NCBI GenBank assembly: GCA_022497155.1
Contig: MU385760.1
Coordinates: 332,428-396,427, forward strand
Source: Whalleya microplaca
Lineage: Eukaryota > Ascomycota > Sordariomycetes > Xylariales > Xylariaceae
Direction: 5' to 3'
Length of the DNA: 64,000 nucleotides
The notes under the pieces: model-generated
What the model saw: the letters and a program-made list of their open reading frames with translations, nothing else
Told to the model about the DNA's origin: nothing
The model's database searches: none
Program-made: the position numbers and the translations under genes
Shown: piece after piece, positions 57,351 through 64,000 of the stretch
How the letters are laid out: each line of letters begins with the position of its first letter
Position numbering within the stretch: position 1 is the first letter of the stretch

Positions 57351-59612
57351 TTACATGACCTCCAAGATCCAGTCAGCCTGGATAGCACTGACTTTCTTAG
57401 CGTAGTTTTTCTGCGTAAACACGTGCTCTAAAAACATGATCGCCTCCTTCTTCTGGCCATGCAAGACGCTGGAGGGATGGATGGCTACGACGTGTTTGCC
57501 TTGTATCGTGACATAACTGGAGTCTGGTGCTAGAAGCGCACACTTTGTTCCAAAGCCCTTCATGAAGCATTTCAACAACGCTGCAGCTCTTTCTGGGGAC
57601 ATTGGCACAAATGGCTGAGGATCTGGCGCCGGCACTTCCGGAAGCATCCTTCCCTTCAGACAAATACCTCGAAGCTGCTTGCGGATATTGAGAGCTTGCT
57701 TCATGTTTCGGATGTTGATCTTTCGTTTCTTGCACCATTCAATTCGATCAGAATTTTCCGCCGTGTATCGCTGCATAGTAGTCAAATATGTGAGAATGTC
57801 CCCTTCTCGACGGTATAGTTCTCTGCGATACTCTTCCACCTCTTCTTTCACTTCTTCCGACAGAAGTTGGTAAAATATGTTTTCCCCGGACGTAATACAA
57901 GAAATGATATCAATAACCTCGAGAAGGCAGTCGTATTGAGGCTCGCTAGCAGCAAGTAGCACTCGCCCGTATGGTGCAGAGATGGGAAAGAGAGCCAACT
58001 TCTTCCCGATTTGCGTAATGGTGCCGTCATCTGCTAGGGCGCCGAGGAAGTGAAGATGGATCAAGGCTTTCTCAACGGATTCGATGCCAGGGAAATCCAT
58101 TAACGGAAAAGAAAGGATATCGTTGATACCGCGGGTTTTCATCGTCAGAATTGCACCTAAAATGTCGTTGCGTAAAATTTCTGGTAGATCAGCTTCTTGG
58201 AGCGAGTCATACGTCTCTGACGTATACATTCTGTAGCATTTCCCTGGCCCTACACGTCCAGCTCGCCCAGTGCGTTGAATCGCAGAAGACTTTGAGATAG
58301 CTTTCGCTAGTAAAGACTCCATTCCTAGCCGTGATCGGAATTGTTTTACTTTAGCCTTGCCACAATCGATCACGTAACGCACGCCAGGGACAGTGACAGA
58401 TGTCTCGGCAATATTTGTTGCCAGTACTACCTTTCTCGTGAAGCTCTTTTTGGCAGGCCGAAATACATCCTGTTGTGCTTGAATTGATAGTTGGCCGTAC
58501 AGAGGACAAGCTAGCAGCTTAGGCATGTCTGAAGCCAATTTGGCACAGTACTCTTCGATAAGCCGTTGAGCGGCCTCAATCTCTTCTTGGCCAGTGAGGA
58601 AAACTAGTATATCGCCCGGGAGTGGTTCATGCAGATGAATTGTGAAGATTTGCTGAAGAAGTGCTTCTTGTATGTCCGGGATAGGGTTGTCCGTATATTT
58701 GACCTCAACGGAATACTGCCTCCCTTTGATTTGAAGTAGCCGAATGGGATCATTCGACTCTTGAGTCCTGAAGAAGTCTTGGATTTTCTTGACATCTGCA
58801 GTCGCGCTCATGACCACAACCTTCAAGGGTATGCCCCCACGGCCGGATTTATCACTCGACAAGATCTGTTTTAGAAACCCGGCAATCAAGTCGACGTCTA
58901 CACTTCTCTCGTGGATCTCATCGACGATGATAGCACTATATTGACGAAGGTTCGGGTCTCGTAAGAGCTCTTGGAGAAGCATGCCTTCTGTAAGAAACTT
59001 GATTTTCGTACTCTTTGGAACACTGTGGTCGAATCGAACCGAGTACCCAACATGTCCATCCCGTGAAGACCCAAGTGGCGTCCCCATCTCACGAGCAACT
59101 CGACTGGCTAGTGTCGTTGCTGCAACGCGGCGCGGCTGGGTCACTGCAATCATTCCGCCCACGCCGACTACCCCAGATTGCACTTTGACCTTCTTCCTGC
59201 GACACCAAGGTTCATCACAGAGGAACTGGGGCACCTGTGTACTTTTTCCTGAACCAGTTTCGCCGACAATAAGTAGCACATCATTATCATCCCGCAAACC
59301 AGACTTTATTTCCTTCTGATGCGCCCATATTGGCAATGCTTTCCGGAAATCTAACAATGTCGGGTTTTGGCTGCTTGTGTGTCGCTTTGGGGTGTCATAT
59401 CTGTGAGTCTCTGGTTTTACTTCCTTTGCAGGTTGCTGCTGAGATTCTGCTGCTGCGGTGCTCTGTGTATCTATTGACAATCGCTCTGGGGCATCCTTCT
59501 GAGGCTGCAAGTATGCAGATAAGGAAATTGTCTTGTCTCCAATTTTGACGACGGACGCATCGTTTGTTGCCTTGATTTTACGCCTCTTGGGCCTATGTCC
59601 AGCTTCGGCCAT
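57351..59612 (-). CDS. DHR2: DEAH-box RNA helicase DHR2 (ribosome biogenesis)
   Basis: Nucleolar helicase needed for 18S rRNA maturation in yeast. One exon, 753 residues (yeast Dhr2 has 735). Motifs in order: I GETGSGKST, Ia TQPRRVAA, II DEIHER (DEIH variant typical of DEAH helicases), III SATADV, V ATNIAETSVTVPGV, VI QRTGRAGRVGPG. Winged-helix/ratchet and OB-fold regions follow (LYRREGDILTYLTTMQRY and YVTIQGKHVVAIHPSSVLHG). The basic N-terminus (GHRPKRRKIK) is a likely nuclear signal. It ends facing the NLR gene. Confidence 0.94.
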   Translation of the reverse strand: MAEAGHRPKRRKIKATNDASVVKIGDKTISLSAYLQPQKDAPERLSIDTQSTAAAESQQQPAKEVKPETHRYDTPKRHTSSQNPTLLDFRKALPIWAHQKEIKSGLRDDNDVLLIVGETGSGKSTQVPQFLCDEPWCRRKKVKVQSGVVGVGGMIAVTQPRRVAATTLASRVAREMGTPLGSSRDGHVGYSVRFDHSVPKSTKIKFLTEGMLLQELLRDPNLRQYSAIIVDEIHERSVDVDLIAGFLKQILSSDKSGRGGIPLKVVVMSATADVKKIQDFFRTQESNDPIRLLQIKGRQYSVEVKYTDNPIPDIQEALLQQIFTIHLHEPLPGDILVFLTGQEEIEAAQRLIEEYCAKLASDMPKLLACPLYGQLSIQAQQDVFRPAKKSFTRKVVLATNIAETSVTVPGVRYVIDCGKAKVKQFRSRLGMESLLAKAISKSSAIQRTGRAGRVGPGKCYRMYTSETYDSLQEADLPEILRNDILGAILTMKTRGINDILSFPLMDFPGIESVEKALIHLHFLGALADDGTITQIGKKLALFPISAPYGRVLLAASEPQYDCLLEVIDIISCITSGENIFYQLLSEEVKEEVEEYRRELYRREGDILTYLTTMQRYTAENSDRIEWCKKRKINIRNMKQALNIRKQLRGICLKGRMLPEVPAPDPQPFVPMSPERAAALLKCFMKGFGTKCALLAPDSSYVTIQGKHVVAIHPSSVLHGQKKEAIMFLEHVFTQKNYAKKVSAIQADWILEVM

Positions 59613-60012
59613 TTTTCGTGGTTATTCTGGCTGAAGGGTTCGGGTTAAGAAGCCGAAACAAAACTTTTGGAGGTGTAAGTACGGGGTACTTCGCTATAAG
59701 AGTTTGACCCCATATAATCACGTGACATTACAGTGCTAAAGGCACTTTATCAGCATGCACCAGGTACGTAATCCGTAGTCGCAATTGGATTCGTCCTCAC
59801 GAATATCCGGGCTGCGATTTGTCCAGCCTTGGACGTACATACATGATTTTATTCATATAACTCTGATATTTGGACTGCTAACCTTGAAATAGCTGAATGC
59901 TGTAGTTTGACTTAGTAATGCACCAGGCCTATCTTGTAATTGGTAGGTTTCTTGCTACGAAAAAAGTCGTGACCTAATGCATTCATGTGGTAACTTGATG
60001 GTCATGTATCTA
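59613..60012. other. Intergenic
   Basis: Upstream region of DHR2 and downstream region of the SDHAF3 gene; no ORF supported. Confidence 0.5.
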
Positions 60013-60504
60013 TTATTCCTGGTGGCCACTTTCATGTCTCTTTCGAATGGCTGTCATGAGCTCGTACATCTGCCCTATTTGTTGATCTGGATGGGTTCAT
60101 GTCAACATCTGGATGTACAGCAAGGGGAAACGGCGGACAAACCACTCATCTTCTCGACCTTTGCCGGGTCTAGTTTTTCGCCGACCCATGAATCGCCTTC
60201 GATCTTTTGGGCATAGAGTTGCCATTCTGTGAGAAAGCCAATCTTGGCCATAGTTAGCAATCAAGCCAACTTCAGAGTGAGAATGCTGCCTCACCAGATG
60301 TGCTGGGTTGTCGACGTTCCTGTGTGCGCGGAACTCGGCTTTGATATACTCGTCGCCCAATAAGCGCATCTCAGCTGGTAGATGCTTCCGATGAGCTCTA
60401 AATAAACGACGATAGAGCGGGATCGGTGGCAATAAGGCCATTGGCGCAGGCTTTAGGCCACTACCCGCCGTCGCTGTGGCTAAAAGTCTAGGTGATGGTT
60501 TCAT
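60013..60504 (-). CDS. SDH7: SDHAF3/ACN9, mitochondrial complex II assembly factor (LYR protein)
   Basis: Matrix LYR-family factor that protects the iron-sulfur subunit SDH2 from oxidation during complex II assembly. The proposed model has 123 residues: exons 60504-60295, 60242-60143 and 60074-60013, introns of 52 and 68 nt. The start MKPSPRLLATATAGSGL looks like a short presequence. The LYR motif is in PPIPLYRRLFRAHRK, followed by the family block LGDEYIKAEFRAHRNVDNP and, across the first intron, HLIGFLTEWQLYAQKI. The second intron (GTTTGT...AATAG) restores the conserved end KMSGQMYELMTAIRKRHESG. Without it the frame would end in an unconserved Cys/Ser tail. The first intron is firm; the second rests on homology. 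Confidence 0.87.
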
Positions 60505-61136
60505 AGATAATTCAATTCGATAGGGATGGACTCGGAAGGTTGTCGGAAGGTTGCCATAGACGGTGCACATGTGTGTACCTAGGTAGTATGATGTCCTGGG
60601 GCTTACTGTACATATAAACAATTTACTGAACTACACACTGTATAATTGACAAAACGATGGCTACCAGGTAGGTAGGATGTAGATACCCAAATTACTGAGT
60701 ATTAGCCAAGATAAAATATCTCAACTTGACTGCTTAACTAAGCCCTCAGAGGTAATTTATTAGAGGAATAATTAGTAAACCTCCCATTATCACAATGATA
60801 GACGCAAATTTCAGCTTCAAAATGAGAACGAGAATTACAAGTACTAGATAACTGTCGAAACAAAAAGCACGTAGAATTTAAAGCAAGCATGTGCCCAGAC
60901 ATATTCAACTATGACATAATTTAGTGTTCCCTTATACATAGTTAAACTCTTTTTACTGATCTGTTGATGAAATAGTCGGTCTGTCAGAGACAAAGCATAG
61001 GCATTCTACACTAGATCGTCTAAACTAAGCATCACTTGAGTATTAAAGGAGGCGAGACCACTGGATATTATTCATTCCTCCTCGGTATCAACCAAGCCAA
61101 CGTAGTCTATATGGAATGCATTGTACAGCTTGTCTT
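60505..61136. other. Intergenic
   Basis: Between SDHAF3 and SEC9; contains a TACCTAGGTA palindrome (60576-60585) near the SDHAF3 start and otherwise AT-rich DNA. Confidence 0.5.
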
Positions 61137-62529
61137 TTAAACGTGGAAATTGTTCTTTAGTATTTGGGTGTTCGCTTTGAGGGAGTCGTCAAGTGGATCG
61201 GCCTGTGTGTCATGGTCAGCTTGACTTACATGTGAAAGGCAATGATAGTATAGGTGTTTTGCATACCTTGTGGCCAATCCTTTCAATGACTTTGTTGCTT
61301 TGGTCGAGCTCCTCACCCATGGCTCGCGCAATATGGTTTAACGTCTTTAGCCGACCATGTGTGGCATCAAGGTTGTTCTCAATGATTTCGTTTTGCTCTC
61401 GTCGAACCTTGGCGCCCTCCTCGTCAGAATCGTCCAGAAATAAATATTTGGATATTTTGTCGTCATTGGGTCGAGAAAAAGACTCAGGAACCTGATCTCT
61501 GTTCAATTCTCTGAATTTGGACTCCATGCGAGCATTCTGAGCAAACTTGTCTCTTCTGGTAGCCTCACGTATCTCCCTGTCAGCCTTGTTCTGAGCGATG
61601 ATCCTCGCTTCTGCTTCAGCGGTCCTGCGCTTCTCAGTGAAAGGGTTTTTGACATGAACAGCAAGCATGCTCCGGTTCAAACTCTTCAACTTCTTCGTAG
61701 ATGCTACAGCTTCATGCTGCTGCTGAGTTGCAGCGTCAAGATGATGCTCGGCATTATGAAGACGCTCACTCTGAGCACCAAGCCTTGCGTACGTCGCCAA
61801 AGCAGTTTCAATTGATTGATCTGCTATATTGAGCACATTTGAGGAGGTACCAACAGATTCGCCGGTGAGCTTGTCGACCGTCTTCTTCTTCGCCCGATAC
61901 TCCTCCTCTTCTTCCTCCTCTGCCGTGAGCTCGCGTTGTTCTCCGTAGCCACCGTATTTACTGGTGTCTGAATTGGCACCAGAAGCCCCGTAACCTCCGT
62001 TTTGTTGATTCGGTAGACTTTGGTCATGCCGCTCTCGAGCACCGGAGAATAGAGCATCTCGGTTCACGTCTGTATTATTGCTGTCGGTCCGACCAAGTCC
62101 ACCGTAGCCCCCAGGCCGACTGGCGCCCAAGGATGGAGCACTGCCATAGTTGTTGGAATTGCCGTATTTGCTGCTTCCGTAGCCCGATGCTGTGCCGTAT
62201 TTGTCATTGGCGTAGCCAGCAGATGCTGGTCCATTCGGGTAGGCAGGCGGGGCCGTCGCAGAAGAAGAATGGCTGTCATTGCGGGACAACGCAGGAGCAC
62301 CGTATCCGCTCTGAGGCCCCGGACCGCTGGGAAGGCCCTTCCGAGCCTGCTGGTAGGGAGTCATATGGGCATATTTGTTGTTATCGCCAGCATACGGATC
62401 ATTCGCAGCTTGAGGTTGTGCATAGGGATTGTCGTTGGATGGCGCTGGTGAGCCTCTCTTTCCGAACAGGGCCGATCGGTTGGCGTCGTCCCCATCGGCT
62501 GGCTTCTTGCCGAATCCGAACTTCTTCAT
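61137..62529 (-). CDS. SEC9: SEC9, plasma-membrane t-SNARE (SNAP-25 family)
   Basis: Qbc-SNARE for fusion of secretory vesicles with the plasma membrane, 442 residues in two exons (62529-61267 and 61202-61137; 64-nt intron). The N-terminal half is Gly/Tyr/Ser/Pro-rich (GFGKKPADG, repeated KYG/GYG units). SNARE helix 1 spans about residues 225-295, with the zero-layer Gln in LGAQSERLHNAE. SNARE helix 2 spans about 370-440. By gap-free alignment to SNAP-25 its zero-layer Gln falls on Ser in MGEELDQSNKVIERI. The intron lies late in helix 2, and the last exon encodes ADPLDDSLKANTQILKN and the end. An acidic run (TAEEEEEEEYR) precedes helix 1. In Neurospora, sec-9 is tightly linked to the NLR gene plp-1 and the two determine compatibility. 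Here the NLR is about 4 kb away. Confidence 0.94.
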
Positions 62530-64000
62530 GTTGTCTATGGCCTATGTGGGATAATACGCAGTTGAAATACGCAGTTGCAGTAAGAAAGGGAATACTGGTA
62601 GAGTCTGAGATGAGGGGAGTTGGTCCGAAGGCAATTGTGTTGAAGGAAAAGGACGGGAAGTCTGACAACTCTGAAGGTGGTGAATTTATGGGACTGAAGG
62701 TGGGAGATGTCTTAGGTTGCGTTTCGAAAAGGAGGGTACCGGATGGCAAAGAGCCAATGTGCCCAGCTGATCAGCCTACTCTGTTCTTTTAATACCTTAG
62801 GTAAGTTATTAGCTTCAAACATTCGTCAGTTCCAGGCCGCAGCAGTTGATCTCATTATTAGGAGGGAGTGGTGTGGCAGGGACAGCCAGACCGCCCAACC
62901 TCATCCTTTAAGGTACCTACCTCCTACCTGGGATGGAGGGATAGAGGGTCTGTTGGGAGGTATGTACCTAGGTAGGCAGTAAAGCGGCTCTAGTGGCAAC
63001 CTTACAAAGTAGGTAGAGACTGCCTCTTCCGTTTTTAGGTTTCATTGTGCATACTTACCTACCTAGGTACCGTGCTACTTCCAAGGTTATCTAGGATGCT
63101 ACCTACATATGTATGTATGTACATGCCTAAACCTACCTACCTGGTACCTAAGGTAGGTAGGTTCCAGGTTAGGGCCTTCCGCTGCGCTGGCCTATACAGG
63201 TTGTATGTACTGCCACTGTGACCTGGAAGCAAACCTGCAACCTTGGAATTGTGGAAAACAGTCAATACATCCAGTGTATCCGAGCTGAGGTCTACCGCGT
63301 ACATGCGTGCACATTCTGCTGATCTACATGTATAAGGTGGCTGAGACCTAGGTAAGGTTTACACGTACTGTTCTCGCAGTAGCTTTCATCGGTTCTTCGG
63401 AAGGATTGAAGGTGAAACTACATCAATCTATGGCTTAAGAGCCATTGAGCATTAGGGAAGCTATTGTAGAGTCCTGTCCGACTCTACCAAATACTTTTAT
63501 TGTATTATCTAATAGACGGATGGTCAATTGAGCGGGAGCAACTTATCTCGTGCCTACAGTATGGTACCCGGGCAAGGTATAGCAGATGCCTCGTGTACGA
63601 AGGTACATACCGGCTTAATATTCTCCATTAGGTAAATCAAATATCGGTGCGTGCAACCATTACCTGCCTAAGTACCTGTACCTGAAAAGACTCGGTACAT
63701 GAACCTAGAATTATGTATGCACTACATACAGTTCCTTATGTACCTGAATACCTCTGTAGGTACCTACCTAGGTAATTGAATATCTGAGGCATCCCGTCCC
63801 ATGAATAGCGCTACTACCGAAAGTACTTGCGTAAGTACCTACCCGTGCCACGCCCCATCTTTTTCTGGCTTCGAAAACGTACACCAGCTAAAGCTGGTGC
63901 TTACTAGTAATTCACACACATCAGTAATTCACACACTGGCTAAAATTCTACAAATATATAATTTAAATCGTTCAGTCTATAGTTTCTCAAGTTAGGATAC
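62530..64000. other. Intergenic, rich in TACCTAGGTA palindromes
   Basis: No supported gene. Full copies of the 10-bp palindrome lie at 62965-62974, 63060-63069 and 63765-63774, with many partial ACCTACCT/AGGTAGGT words. Confidence 0.6.
63131..63162. repeat. Perfect 12-bp inverted repeat, 8-bp loop
   Basis: ACCTACCTACCT (63131-63142) and AGGTAGGTAGGT (63151-63162) flank GGTACCTA; could form a cruciform or a hairpin in RNA. Confidence 0.8.

Noticed and set aside
62133..62792. 219-codon plus-strand frame
   Set aside because: Antisense to the low-complexity N-terminus of SEC9; composition explains its openness.
1..64000. tRNA genes, CRISPR arrays, transposons, RIP signature
   Set aside because: I looked for tRNA T-arm words, direct-repeat arrays, transposase or reverse-transcriptase motifs and extreme TA enrichment and found none that held up by eye; a covariance-model and repeat search would be needed to be sure.

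Overview
The window is nuclear DNA of a filamentous ascomycete (Pezizomycotina). Genes carry short GT-AG introns (mostly 47-88 nt) with fungal branch sites, and the proteins are of ascomycete type (PEX5, CYB2, DHR2, SEC9, Kre9/Knh-like GPI protein, DUF3712, patatin NLR). A Sordariomycete is my best guess, because linked patatin-NLR and SEC9 genes are known from Neurospora, Podospora and Cryphonectria; that is inference. I saw no mitochondrial, viral, transposon or CRISPR sequence and no tRNA or rRNA gene I could defend.

Layout. 0-6.4 kb: PEX5 (cut by the left edge), a two-RRM protein with an apparent organelle presequence, and a bHLH transcription factor, all on the minus strand. 6.4-21.5 kb: about 15 kb that is nearly empty of genes, with microsatellites, one DUF3712 membrane protein (17.2-18.4 kb) and a short coding-like relic (16.6 kb). 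21.5-28 kb: a cytochrome b2-type lactate dehydrogenase, a 63-residue poly-cysteine protein, a Ser/Asn-rich protein of unknown role, and a 1.9-kb reading frame broken by two in-frame TAG codons. 28.7-39.8 kb: housekeeping genes: peroxisomal MaoC-type dehydratase (-SKL), tubulin cofactor E, a CCCH zinc-finger protein, SDH2, an F-box protein, and a PTC7-like phosphatase that also ends in -SKL. 39.8-47.8 kb: sparse, with a small Cys-rich ORF and a GPI-anchored Ser/Thr-rich protein. 47.8-62.5 kb: histidine methyltransferase HPM1, a Baeyer-Villiger monooxygenase, a 1149-residue patatin/NB-ARC/TPR NOD-like receptor, DHR2, the SDH assembly factor SDHAF3, and SEC9. The right end is intergenic and rich in a TACCTAGGTA palindrome.

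How the genes work together. The most notable system is the patatin NLR (53.0-57.0 kb) about 4 kb from the plasma-membrane t-SNARE gene SEC9 (61.1-62.5 kb). In Neurospora crassa the homologous linked pair plp-1/sec-9 controls allorecognition and germling-regulated death, and in Cryphonectria the vic2 incompatibility locus holds a patatin-like and a Sec9-like gene. Here the lipase dyad and the P-loop are intact, so the pair looks functional. Two of the receptor's introns are related to each other in sequence, and SEC9 seems to have Ser instead of Gln at the zero layer of its second SNARE helix. A second theme is the peroxisome: the PTS1 receptor PEX5 and two proteins ending in SKL. A third is respiratory complex II: its iron-sulfur subunit SDH2 and the factor SDHAF3 that protects that subunit.
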